A stretch of DNA of 6,716 bases from JAUHWS01 sp964571805 (GCA_964571805.1 CAZNDI010000063.1:1-6716); one strand, 5' to 3'. Counted from the stretch's first letter, positions 1 to 6,065 are shown. Notes: generated by a model from the letters alone, not told the origin. Numbers and translations are program-made.

Positions 1-1
1 T

Positions 2-349
2 AACATGCGCGACCTCATGAAAATCGGCGACAAGATTCTTTTTTATCATTCCAGTTGCGATCCTCCTCATATAGCCGGTTTTGCAAAAGTCGCCTCTGAG
101 CCTTATCCCGACTCCACCCAATTCGACCCTAAATCAGATTACTACGATCCTAAAAGTAAAAAAGAAAATCCTACGTGGATGCTTGTAGATATTGCCTTTG
201 TCAAAAAAGCTAAGAAGATTTTGACCCTGGAGGAAGTTAAAAAAGATCCCAAACTCCAAAACATGCTCCTCGTCCAAAAAGGCCAGCGCCTCTCCGTCCA
301 ACCTGTCACGAAGGAGGATTTTGATTATATTGAGGGGTTGATTGGTTAA
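2..349 (+). CDS. EVE-domain (PUA-like fold) protein, 5' end outside the window
   Basis: This is the C-terminal three quarters of an EVE-domain protein. EVE domains (thymocyte nuclear protein 1/THYN1 family) have a PUA-like fold and are known to bind modified bases in DNA or RNA; the bacterial role is mostly undefined. Family hallmarks are seen in order: NMRDLMKIGD, FYHSSCDPPHIAG, EPYPDSTQFDP, a YYDPKS stretch, then QRLSVQPVTKEDF near the end. The ATG at 5 looks like a start, but the residue before it (Asn, AAC at 2-4) continues the family's RN-x-MRD motif. It is therefore internal, and roughly 40 N-terminal residues, normally including the W-L-x-K-S-E-P motif, lie to the left of the window. 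The gene ends with TAA and is followed by 105 bp without an obvious terminator hairpin. The domain call is very secure; the biological role is not. Confidence 0.94.
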   Translation, partial: NMRDLMKIGDKILFYHSSCDPPHIAGFAKVASEPYPDSTQFDPKSDYYDPKSKKENPTWMLVDIAFVKKAKKILTLEEVKKDPKLQNMLLVQKGQRLSVQPVTKEDFDYIEGLIG

Positions 350-421
350 GAGCGCATTCCATCCAGAAAGATCACTTTGAAATAAAAAAATTATTACTCT
401 TCCTTTCTCATCTGGTAGGGA

Positions 422-427
422 TATAAT
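422..427 (+). promoter_or_regulatory. -10 box (TATAAT) for the DUF1993 gene
   Basis: A perfect TATAAT lies 27 bp before the ATG at 455, in an AT-rich 105-bp gap between the EVE gene and the DUF1993 gene. Initiation about 7 nt downstream would give a leader of about 20 nt. No convincing -35 element is seen 16-18 bp upstream (the best candidates are pyrimidine-rich TTCCTT-like hexamers). The rest of this gap shows no gene and no clear hairpin. The position fits a promoter, but the evidence is a single hexamer. Confidence 0.5.
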
Positions 428-454
428 AAAAATCTACACCCTAATCCATTTTAT

Positions 455-970
455 ATGCAAAATTTATATGTCGACACCAAGGTCATGATGCAAAAATCCC
501 TCAAGACCATGATGGAGCTACTGGCCAAAGTCGAAAATCAACTCGAAGGCAAAGAGCACACCGAAGAAATGCTCATGGACGCTCGTTTGACTCCTGACAT
601 GTTTCCTTTTGTGAAGCAGATTCAAATCATGAGCGACAATGCCAAAGGGGCCATGGCCCGACTTGCCGGAGTGGAAATTCCTAGCATGCCTGATGACGAG
701 GCCACCCTCAAAGCATTGGTGGAACGCCTGAAAAAGACCTTGGATTTCGTTTCAGCCACTTCCAATGAAGCCTTGATGCAAGCCGACGAACGCAAAATCC
801 TCATCTCCTATTTTCCCGACAAGTTTCAAACGGCTGAAGATTACACTCGTGACTTTGCCATCCCAAACTTTTATTTTCACTTTGTGACCGCCTACGCTAT
901 TTTGCGCATGAAGGGTTATGAAATTGGGAAGCAAGACTTTTTAGGAGGATTGAATTTAAGAGACATGTAA
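455..970 (+). CDS. DUF1993 family protein
   Basis: The 171-residue product matches the DUF1993 family in length (about 170) and motif order. The family is of unknown function and is thought to adopt a DinB/YfiT-like four-helix bundle. Seen directly: an N-terminal helix with repeated Met/Lys (9-30); the block RLTPDMFPFVKQIQIMSDNA (44-63), which is the family's best signature; then KGAMARLAG (64-72); and a C-terminal block PNFYFHFVTAYAILRMKGYE (137-156) followed by GKQDFLGG. There is no signal peptide or membrane segment, so it should be cytosolic. The ATG at 455 gives the full family length and is preceded by a TATAAT but by no Shine-Dalgarno sequence. The gene appears monocistronic: a strong terminator hairpin begins 23 bp after the stop. 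Family assignment is secure; I infer no substrate. Confidence 0.92.
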   Translation: MQNLYVDTKVMMQKSLKTMMELLAKVENQLEGKEHTEEMLMDARLTPDMFPFVKQIQIMSDNAKGAMARLAGVEIPSMPDDEATLKALVERLKKTLDFVSATSNEALMQADERKILISYFPDKFQTAEDYTRDFAIPNFYFHFVTAYAILRMKGYEIGKQDFLGGLNLRDM

Positions 971-992
971 TGTCCAGCACATCATAAAAACT

Positions 993-1051
993 AAAACACC
1001 TCTCTTCGAGATCGGGACGAATACGTCCCATCTCTTGGGAGGTGTTTTTTT
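993..1051 (+). terminator. Intrinsic terminator after the DUF1993 gene
   Basis: AAAACACCTC (993-1002) pairs perfectly with GAGGTGTTTT (1039-1048), and the T run extends to 1051. Inside, T1003-G1038 and C1004-G1037 continue the stem. After a small internal loop, GAGAT (1008-1012) pairs with ATCTC (1030-1034), and GGGACG (1014-1019) with CGTCCC (1024-1029) around an AATA loop, leaving one bulged C at 1013. The hairpin is unusually long (56 nt) for a terminator. The A run on the left arm gives a T run on the other strand too, so it could act in both directions, although no minus-strand gene is seen to its right within reach. Confidence 0.88.
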
Positions 1052-1073
1052 GCCCCTCAGCCCAACGGAAACC

Positions 1074-1098
1074 TATGATATAGTGAAAACAATAAAAT
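1074..1098 (+). promoter_or_regulatory. Possible -10 region for the small membrane-anchored protein gene
   Basis: Three overlapping or neighbouring -10-like hexamers lie here: TATGAT at 1074-1079, TATAGT at 1079-1084 and TAAAAT at 1093-1098, each five of six to consensus. No good -35 element is found for any of them. The preceding gene ends in a terminator at 1051, so a separate promoter for the gene at 1120 is expected in this short gap. Which hexamer is used cannot be decided from sequence. Confidence 0.3.
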
Positions 1099-1119
1099 AA
1101 TCCTTTAAGCTTTTCTCTC

Positions 1120-1563
1120 ATGCCATTGATTAAAAGACATTCCTTCCTCATTCTTTCCATTTTGCTGCTCATTGGTGGCTATGCCTTTCTTCGTTCCAAT
1201 GAAGCGGTTGCTCCAACAGAAACCACACCTTCTCCATCAAAAGATCAAACCTTATCCGACAAAGCGCTAGTTGATTATGCTCAATCTGATTTTGATCAAG
1301 CCAAAATGATGGGTCAGGATATCATCCTCGGCCAACACAATAAAACCCCTGTCCGAGTCACGTTTCCATGCTCTGATGTCTGTCCTCAAGCCACAATACG
1401 AATCATTCGGTATGACGTTGAACCCACTCAATGTGAAGCGGTAGGTGGTGAGCTCAAATCCATTTTGGTGCCCATCGCCATTGCGGTGATGCCTCAAGAA
1501 TTCTGCTTCCCCAAGCCCATCGTGGAAAGTGGGGTTTATGAATTTGTAAAAAAACAGGCCTAA
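1120..1563 (+). CDS. Small membrane-anchored or exported protein with four cysteines, function unknown
   Basis: I cannot name the family of this 147-residue protein. It begins with a basic stretch (Lys5, Arg6, His7) and a hydrophobic segment (9-24), the layout of a signal peptide or N-terminal anchor. There is no lipobox Cys, and the A-V-A at 29-31 is followed by Pro, a poor signal-peptidase site, so an uncleaved anchor seems more likely. A Pro/Thr/Ser-rich linker (about 31-41) follows, then a compact domain (about 75-143). That domain has Cys84 and Cys88 in PCSDVCP, Cys105, and Cys129 in EFCFP. With the domain on the outer side of the membrane, the four cysteines could form two disulfides; metal binding is the alternative. 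The ATG at 1120 lacks a Shine-Dalgarno sequence but gives a sensible leader. The stop lies 6 bp from the stop of the convergent ABC-F gene. Confidence 0.8.
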   Translation: MPLIKRHSFLILSILLLIGGYAFLRSNEAVAPTETTPSPSKDQTLSDKALVDYAQSDFDQAKMMGQDIILGQHNKTPVRVTFPCSDVCPQATIRIIRYDVEPTQCEAVGGELKSILVPIAIAVMPQEFCFPKPIVESGVYEFVKKQA

Positions 1564-1569
1564 ATCAGG

Positions 1570-3066
1570 TTATTTTTGAGAGACAAGCTGCTCTAAATCC
1601 AACTCCTCATTCATTTCAATCTGTTCCACAAATTCTGGCATGTGAGAAACGAGAATCAAAGCTCCGTCGTACTCCTCAATCGCTTTCGCAATCACTGGTA
1701 AATGTCTGAAGTTGATGTGATTCGTCGGCTCATCCAAAATCAATAAGCTCGGTTTTTGAAGCATGAAACGTGCATAGCAAAGGAGTCCTTTTTGCCCTTC
1801 GGAAAGAGAGCTCACCTTATTCTGAATGACAGAGCTAAGCATGAAGTGACCCGCGGCCGAATGAATTTCTTCGTGCTTAGACGCTTCCATCACCTCCTCC
1901 AGGGAATCATAAACGGTCTGGTCAAAATTGAGACCCGAGAAATCTTGTTGGTAGTACCCCACTTTCACCCCCTCCGGAATCACCGCACCTTTTGATTGAC
2001 CCAAAGCGAGCTCTCTTAAAAGTGTGCTTTTCCCCATGCCATTCGGCCCCTTGATCAAAAGTCGACTTCGACGGAAAAGCTTCATGTTCACTTTTTTAGT
2101 CATCCGCTTCTGTCCGACAAAAATGTCCACTGCATTGATCTCGGCAATCACGGTGGGCCAGGTTTCGGCTTCAATTTTGAAGGGTCGGATTGTACGGTCT
2201 TCCTTTTTCACATCCACCATATTTTCCTCATCATCCTCAATTTCATCCCTCATTTTAGCCGCCAAACGACGCATCTTTCCTCCTTTATTCGAGAAAAAGT
2301 TCACCTTGTCCTTTCGGTCTTGAATGTTCTTTTTGAGCTGTGCGTTCTTTCGCACTTCCCGCTCCACTTGACCCGCAATTTCCTCCACCACGTCAAAATA
2401 ATTCCCCACATACTGATCCACTTTTTGTCGGTAGATGTCCAAATTCAACACTCCTTCGGTGAAGGAATTTAAGAATTCCGCATCATGAGAAATCACCAAC
2501 ACGGTTTTGGGATAAACCATCAAAAACCCCGTCAAATGGTCGATTCCTTCCTGGTCCAAGTTGTTGGTGGGCTCATCCAAAAGCAAAATATCAGGCTCCT
2601 GAATCAGAGCGTGAGCCAAAAGGAGGCGGGCCAATTGCCCTCCCGAGAAGGCTTCAATTTTTTTATCCATGGGGGTGGAAAAATCCACAATCTCCAGCAC
2701 GTTGTTCACCAGGCGCTCCAAATCATGTTTTTTTTCACTGAAGGCAGTCGCAAAATATTCCAAGACCGTAAAGCTCATGAATTTTTTGGGCATCACCTGG
2801 AGGCCAATGCCAATGGTCGCGTCTTTGGTGATATTGATTTTTCCTTTCGTGGGCTTCAAAGTTAATTCTTTGAGACTTTCATCCACTTTGGTGCCGGCGC
2901 CCAAAATCATTTTAAAAATGGTACTTTTCCCTCCTCCATTCTGACCCATGATCGTGATTTTAGCATTCTCCCGCACCGAAAAGCTGGCGTCGTCCAGAAT
3001 TTTCTTTTCCGGAGTGTAGCCGAAGGAAACACCGTCGAATCGAATAATTACATTACCGTGAGACAT
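1570..3066 (-). CDS. ABC-F family ATP-binding protein (two ATPase domains, no membrane part)
   Basis: Tandem ABC ATPase of 498 residues with no transmembrane segments, as in the ABC-F family, whose members act on the ribosome (EttA/Uup-type translation factors and antibiotic-resistance proteins). Domain 1 has Walker A GQNGGGKST (41-49), signature FSGGQ (140-144), Walker B plus catalytic Glu in LLLDEPTNNLD (Glu165) and switch His194. A charged linker with predicted coiled-coil character (about 213-300) occupies the place of the P-site tRNA-interaction motif. Domain 2 has Walker A GPNGMGKST (340-348), signature LSEGQ (421-425), DEPTNHIN (Glu446) and His475. Oddities: the second signature has Glu in place of the first Gly of LSGGQ, and the D-loop Asp is Asn452. 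Both catalytic glutamates remain, so it should be an active ATPase. The subfamily cannot be assigned by eye; a resistance role is possible but unsupported. It is transcribed alone from an extended -10 promoter. Confidence 0.94.
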   Translation of the reverse strand: MSHGNVIIRFDGVSFGYTPEKKILDDASFSVRENAKITIMGQNGGGKSTIFKMILGAGTKVDESLKELTLKPTKGKINITKDATIGIGLQVMPKKFMSFTVLEYFATAFSEKKHDLERLVNNVLEIVDFSTPMDKKIEAFSGGQLARLLLAHALIQEPDILLLDEPTNNLDQEGIDHLTGFLMVYPKTVLVISHDAEFLNSFTEGVLNLDIYRQKVDQYVGNYFDVVEEIAGQVEREVRKNAQLKKNIQDRKDKVNFFSNKGGKMRRLAAKMRDEIEDDEENMVDVKKEDRTIRPFKIEAETWPTVIAEINAVDIFVGQKRMTKKVNMKLFRRSRLLIKGPNGMGKSTLLRELALGQSKGAVIPEGVKVGYYQQDFSGLNFDQTVYDSLEEVMEASKHEEIHSAAGHFMLSSVIQNKVSSLSEGQKGLLCYARFMLQKPSLLILDEPTNHINFRHLPVIAKAIEEYDGALILVSHMPEFVEQIEMNEELDLEQLVSQK

Positions 3067-3098
3067 AATACGATTGAATAAAAAATAAGAGCGGAGGA

Positions 3099-3128
3099 AT
3101 TATAGCACAACTCAGTTTTAAATTTTAA
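3099..3128 (-). promoter_or_regulatory. Extended -10 promoter of the ABC-F gene
   Basis: On the minus strand, TGCTATAAT (3099-3107) is a perfect -10 box with the extended TGn motif. A TTAAAA hexamer (four of six to TTGACA) sits 18 bp further upstream at 3123-3128. Initiation near 3092 would leave a leader of about 25 nt. That leader contains no Shine-Dalgarno sequence. The -10 match is strong; the -35 is weak, as is common for extended -10 promoters. Confidence 0.65.
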
Positions 3129-3160
3129 GTTTTTGGGGTAATTTAGTGATAGTGGAATTG

Positions 3161-3352
3161 ATTGACTCACCTTACGCACCCTTTAGTATGAATTCTGTGT
3201 AGTGACACCACTTTACAAGCGGTGAGCGGAGAGCGTGGAGCGGTGAGCTTGCTGCAATTTGAAATTGAGATTAGCTCTTCGCTTTCCACTCACCGCTCTT
3301 CGCTTGTGATTGAAGAGGGGTGAATCGCAGGAGGTGCGTAATATGAGTAAAT
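3161..3352. mobile_element. MITE-like element with terminal inverted repeats, no coding content
   Basis: TTACGCACC (3172-3180) is exactly inverted as GGTGCGTAA (3333-3341). After a two-base mismatch the match resumes as ACTCA (3165-3169) against TGAGT (3344-3348), and ATT (3161-3163) against AAT (3350-3352). The arms enclose a second, longer inverted repeat (3215-3307). No frame inside codes for a recognisable protein. About 190 bp with terminal inverted repeats and no gene fits a miniature inverted-repeat transposable element or another dispersed intergenic repeat. I see no clear target-site duplication, so mobility is inferred. The left arm carries TTGACT (3162-3167) with TAGTAT 16 bp on (3184-3189), a possible plus-strand promoter for the holB operon. 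The right arm carries a Shine-Dalgarno sequence. The alternative is a structured 5' leader of the holB transcript. Confidence 0.5.
3215..3307. repeat. Long imperfect hairpin with 21-bp tandem repeats in each arm
   Basis: ACAAGC (3215-3220) pairs with GCTTGT (3302-3307), and the pairing continues inward with scattered mismatches and G-U pairs to about 3249/3273. A small palindrome, CAATTT-G-AAATTG (3255-3267), lies at the tip. Each arm also contains a direct repeat with a 21-bp period: GCGGTGAGC at 3219-3227 and 3240-3248 on the left, and GCTCTTCGCTT at 3274-3284 and 3295-3305 on the right. Both left copies differ from the right-arm complement at the same place (GT against AA), giving the same small internal loop twice. 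The left arm is purine-rich and the right arm pyrimidine-rich. Confidence 0.75.
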
Positions 3353-3354
3353 AA
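3329..3354 (+). promoter_or_regulatory. Strong Shine-Dalgarno site and three-residue mini-ORF before holB
   Basis: AGGAGGTG (3329-3336) is a near-perfect Shine-Dalgarno sequence. It lies 6 nt before an ATG at 3343 but 22 nt before the holB ATG at 3359, too far for normal use. The ATG at 3343 opens a frame Met-Ser-Lys that stops with TAA at 3352-3354, four bases before the holB start and in another frame. This arrangement would suit ribosome loading at the mini-ORF followed by reinitiation at holB. It may equally be chance, because the Shine-Dalgarno bases overlap the terminal inverted repeat at 3333-3341. Confidence 0.35.
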
Positions 3355-3358
3355 ATTT

Positions 3359-4291
3359 ATGATCTATCCCTGGAACCTCATTGGGCACGAAAAACAGCTC
3401 CTGGCTTTGGAGAATGAATTGGCACAAGACAATTTGACGCATGCCTATTTTTTTCATGGCCCCAAAGATACAGGCAAGTTCACGGTAGCCCTCCTCTTTG
3501 CCAAAATTTTACTCTGCCCTCACAATCTCTGCCATCAGTGCCAAGACTGCTTGTGGATCGAAAGTGGCGTACATCCTGATTTTCTCCTTCTCAAGGATGA
3601 GGGGCAAAGTCTTAAAATTGACGACGTGAGAGCCTTGGTGGCCAAAGTCAGTTTAACGTCTCAAGGCAAAACCCGGGTTGTGCTCATCGAAAATATTGAG
3701 AGAATGCCGATTGAAGCTCAAAACTCATTCCTTAAAACCCTCGAAGAACCTCCTGGAAAAACGATCTTCCTCCTCACCTCTTCCCATCCAAAAGCGGTTT
3801 TACCGACCATCCTTTCCCGTGTTCGTCCTTACGAATTCTCTCTGGTGGAAGATGCTGAAATCAAGGCTGCCTTAGCCGAAAAAGCCCCAACCCCCGGAAC
3901 TTTAGATGAAATTCTACAAATGGCCCAAGGCAGACCGGGGTTGGCCATCCGTCTTTTAAAAAATCCCATGGAAATGGCTCAATATCGCGATTTTTATTAC
4001 AAAATAGAAGGATTTTTAAAACAGAATGATCTTTTATCCAAATTTGTCTTCGTGGAAGCCTTAGAAAAAGAGCCCAGCCAACTCGAACTTTTTTTTGATA
4101 TCTTTTGTCTCCTTCTCAGAAAAGCCTCGCATGACCTTATTTCCCAGCAAATAAATACGTTGGCCACGCACTTGGGGGCTGAAAAAATTCATGAACTGTT
4201 TGAAAAATTAATGGAAGCACGGTATCTTATCAGTCGTAATGTGAATAAAAAGTTGGTCCTGGAGAATTTCTTTTTAGAAACTGAACAATAA
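3359..4291 (+). CDS. holB: DNA polymerase III delta' subunit (clamp loader)
   Basis: The 310-residue product is a clamp-loader AAA+ protein of delta' type, which with DnaX and delta opens the sliding clamp and loads it onto primed DNA. Seen in order: WNLIGHE (5-11); LTHAYFFHG (26-34); a P-loop GPKDTGK (34-40) followed by Phe41 in place of Ser/Thr; a zinc-finger-like set Cys53, Cys58, Cys61, Cys64; SGVHPDF (69-75); a degenerate Walker B VVLIENIERM (107-116); NSFLKTLEEPP (122-132); and LSRVRPYEF, the equivalent of the SRC motif, with Arg154. The modified P-loop and Walker B suggest an ATPase-inactive subunit, as is usual for delta'. DnaX (tau/gamma) is excluded by the short length and the missing Ser/Thr in the P-loop. 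No in-frame start lies upstream before a stop at 3344. It is the first gene of a probable operon with the TPR and pyrF genes. Confidence 0.9.
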   Translation: MIYPWNLIGHEKQLLALENELAQDNLTHAYFFHGPKDTGKFTVALLFAKILLCPHNLCHQCQDCLWIESGVHPDFLLLKDEGQSLKIDDVRALVAKVSLTSQGKTRVVLIENIERMPIEAQNSFLKTLEEPPGKTIFLLTSSHPKAVLPTILSRVRPYEFSLVEDAEIKAALAEKAPTPGTLDEILQMAQGRPGLAIRLLKNPMEMAQYRDFYYKIEGFLKQNDLLSKFVFVEALEKEPSQLELFFDIFCLLLRKASHDLISQQINTLATHLGAEKIHELFEKLMEARYLISRNVNKKLVLENFFLETEQ

Positions 4292-4320
4292 TATTTCGAT
4301 CCGTTGACTCAGCCCTGCTC

Positions 4321-5121
4321 ATGCTGGAACTCTATCTCTTCATTTTTTCTCTCGTCGCCATTGTTGCCATCCTTATGAACCGGGTGGTTTTGGCGAACAA
4401 GCAAGAGCGGATCGCCTTTAAAGAAAAAGTGTCTGCACAAGTGGAGGAAAATAAAAAATTAGAAAGCGAAGAGGTCTCCATGCCTTTTAAAGAAGAGCTG
4501 GCCCGAGCGACAGAGGTCAAGCGTTATGATTTTGCTGCCTTTAAAGAAGAAATGAGGAAGGCTGACCTAGCCATCGCCAAAAAAGACTTTTCAGAAGCCA
4601 AGCGGGCCCTCATTCAAGCCATGGCTTTGACCAAAGAAGAGCTCCCCATTGCCCTCAAATTGGGCACGGTATACATGGAAACGGAAGATTTTGTAAAAGC
4701 AGAGGCGCTTTATCAAAAGTTGATTGAAGAAGGGGTGGAAAATCCTCTGATTTATGAGAATATTGGCCGTCTCATGCTCCGTAAAAAAGCTTATAAAGAA
4801 GCGATTCAGGCCTATGTTCGAGCGGTGGAACTCGACGAAAAAGACGACCAGCGATTGGTGGCGCTGGGCAAGTTGTATCATTTGATGATGCGTTATGGTG
4901 TCGCTGCCGAGTGTTTTAGGCGGGCTGCCGAAATCAAACCGCGCGATGTCGATTACCTTTTTCTTTTGGCCGAAGCGTGTGTGGCCGACGACGACTTTGA
5001 GAATGCTCTCTTCACCTACGAACGGATCTTGACCCTTGAGCCTTATAGCGAACGAGCCAAATCTTCCACGCAAGACGTTCGCCTTAAAATCAAAGAACAA
5101 GAAGCTCTTTTTAGTGCCTAG
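4321..5121 (+). CDS. Membrane-anchored TPR-repeat protein
   Basis: A protein of 266 residues with one hydrophobic segment at the N terminus (about 4-24). A Lys/Glu-rich, probably helical stretch follows (about 26-80), then about five tetratricopeptide repeats from residue 77 to 242. Typical repeat features are ALKLGTVYMETEDFVKAEAL (111-130), IGRLMLRKKAYKEAIQAYVR (148-167), with ELDEKDD after it, and AECFRRAAEIKPRD (196-209). TPR domains are protein-docking scaffolds; no enzymatic motif is present. The few basic residues before the membrane segment and the positive charges just after it (Arg21, Lys27, Arg30) favour a cytoplasmic TPR domain by the positive-inside rule. It starts 29 bp after holB and ends 23 bp before pyrF, with no terminator in either gap, so it is probably co-transcribed. 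No Shine-Dalgarno sequence precedes the ATG. Partner and pathway cannot be read from the sequence. Confidence 0.88.
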   Translation: MLELYLFIFSLVAIVAILMNRVVLANKQERIAFKEKVSAQVEENKKLESEEVSMPFKEELARATEVKRYDFAAFKEEMRKADLAIAKKDFSEAKRALIQAMALTKEELPIALKLGTVYMETEDFVKAEALYQKLIEEGVENPLIYENIGRLMLRKKAYKEAIQAYVRAVELDEKDDQRLVALGKLYHLMMRYGVAAECFRRAAEIKPRDVDYLFLLAEACVADDDFENALFTYERILTLEPYSERAKSSTQDVRLKIKEQEALFSA

Positions 5122-5144
5122 TTTAAAACTTAAATTCGATCAGG

Positions 5145-6065
5145 ATGTCCCATTTTGCCGACCGTCTCACTCAACGTATCAGTATTTTAGCCAATCCTTC
5201 CGTCGTGGGCTTAGACCCTCGCATTGATCAAATTCCCGAATTCATTATTGACCGAGTGGTGGAGGAATTTGGCGAAACCACCGAAGCCGTCGCTGAGGCG
5301 ATCATAGAATTCAACCAAGGGATCATTGACGCCGTGGCCGACCTGGTGCCTGCGGTGAAGCCTCAGATTGCGTTTTATGAATGCTACGGCCATCATGGCT
5401 TTCGAGCCTACGAAGAAACGATTGCTTACGCCCAAAAAAAAGGCCTATTGGTGATTGGAGACGCCAAGCGCAATGACATTGGGTCGACCGCTGAGGCGTA
5501 TGCGAATGGCCATTTGGGGGAGGTGCCCCTCTTTGACGAGATGACCAAAGTGCTCGATACAGATGCCCTCACTGTGACGCCTTATTTGGGTTCTGATGGG
5601 ATCAAACCTTTTACGGACGTTTGCTTGGAATACGGGAAGGGGATTTTTGTCTTGGTTCGCACGTCCAATCCTTCTTCCGACGAAATTCAAGGGCAAGCGT
5701 TGGGGGATCATTTGATGGATGAGCATGTGGCGACTTTGGTGGAGGGGTGGGGGAGGGAATTGATCGGAGAATCAGGCTTTTCTTCTGTGGGTGCCGTGGT
5801 GGGGGCGACGTATCCCGAGGAAGCTCGCGTGCTTCGAAATTTGATGCCGAATCAAATCTTTTTAGTGCCGGGTTATGGGGCTCAGGGCGGAGGAGCTGAG
5901 GATGTGAAACCCTGTTTTCATGACAATGGCACGGGGGCGATCGTCAATTCTTCGAGGGATATTATTTTTGCTTACCAAAAAAACGGCCAACCCGGGGAGG
6001 CCTATGCTGAGGCCGCTCGAGAGGCAGCGATTCGGATGAAGGAGGATTTGGGACGATTGTTTTAA
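5145..6065 (+). CDS. pyrF: Orotidine 5'-phosphate decarboxylase, subfamily 2
   Basis: This enzyme converts orotidine 5'-phosphate to UMP, the last step of de novo pyrimidine synthesis. The 306-residue length and motif set fit the longer subfamily 2 form rather than the roughly 230-residue form of E. coli. Seen in order: VGLDPRIDQIP (21-31); FNQGIIDAV (56-64) and VKPQIAFYECYG with Lys72; the catalytic DAKRND (106-111) with Asp106, Lys108 and Asp111; TVTPYLGSDGIKPF; the phosphate-loop region FVLVRTSNPSS; VGATYPEEA; and the late PGYGAQGGG and NSSRDI motifs. All key residues are present, so it should be active. It is the last gene of the holB-TPR-pyrF run; the terminator palindrome begins inside the triplet before its stop codon. 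No other pyrimidine gene is adjacent. The ATG at 5145 gives the usual N terminus (FADRL) but has no Shine-Dalgarno sequence at proper spacing. Confidence 0.96.
   Translation: MSHFADRLTQRISILANPSVVGLDPRIDQIPEFIIDRVVEEFGETTEAVAEAIIEFNQGIIDAVADLVPAVKPQIAFYECYGHHGFRAYEETIAYAQKKGLLVIGDAKRNDIGSTAEAYANGHLGEVPLFDEMTKVLDTDALTVTPYLGSDGIKPFTDVCLEYGKGIFVLVRTSNPSSDEIQGQALGDHLMDEHVATLVEGWGRELIGESGFSSVGAVVGATYPEEARVLRNLMPNQIFLVPGYGAQGGGAEDVKPCFHDNGTGAIVNSSRDIIFAYQKNGQPGEAYAEAAREAAIRMKEDLGRLF

Noticed and set aside
5..7. ATG at 5 as the true start of the EVE gene
   Set aside because: The EVE domain would lack its N-terminal third, and the Asn codon just before fits the conserved RN-x-MRD motif, so the gene continues to the left of the window.
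897..1172. A 91-codon minus-strand frame spanning the DUF1993 3' end and the terminator
   Set aside because: It runs through the terminator hairpin and into the next gene's start, and the product shows no family features.
2485..2865. A 126-codon open frame on the plus strand opposite the ABC-F gene
   Set aside because: It is inside the first ATPase domain of a clear ABC-F gene, and its His/Gln-rich product looks like antisense translation.
3219..3305. The 21-bp repeats as a CRISPR array
   Set aside because: There are only two copies per arm with 10-12 bp between them, the arms are mutually inverted, and no cas gene is near.
3161..3358. A T-box or known riboswitch upstream of holB
   Set aside because: I find no T-box sequence or other riboswitch core motif, and the structure is a simple long hairpin without a terminator T run.
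3359..4291. UGA recoded as an amino acid (as in Gracilibacteria), suggested by no UGA stop among eight genes
   Set aside because: All genes close at TAA or TAG at family-typical lengths with no internal UGA, so nothing requires recoding. Eight genes are too few to read meaning into the absence of UGA stops.
4303..4308. TTGACT as a -35 element for a separate TPR-pyrF promoter
   Set aside because: A matching -10 box would fall inside the TPR coding region downstream of its ATG, so it cannot drive the full gene.
4591..5100. A 169-codon open frame on the minus strand opposite the TPR gene
   Set aside because: It lies wholly within a well-supported TPR gene and its product has no recognisable domain. 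It is best explained as a shadow of the repeat-rich coding strand.
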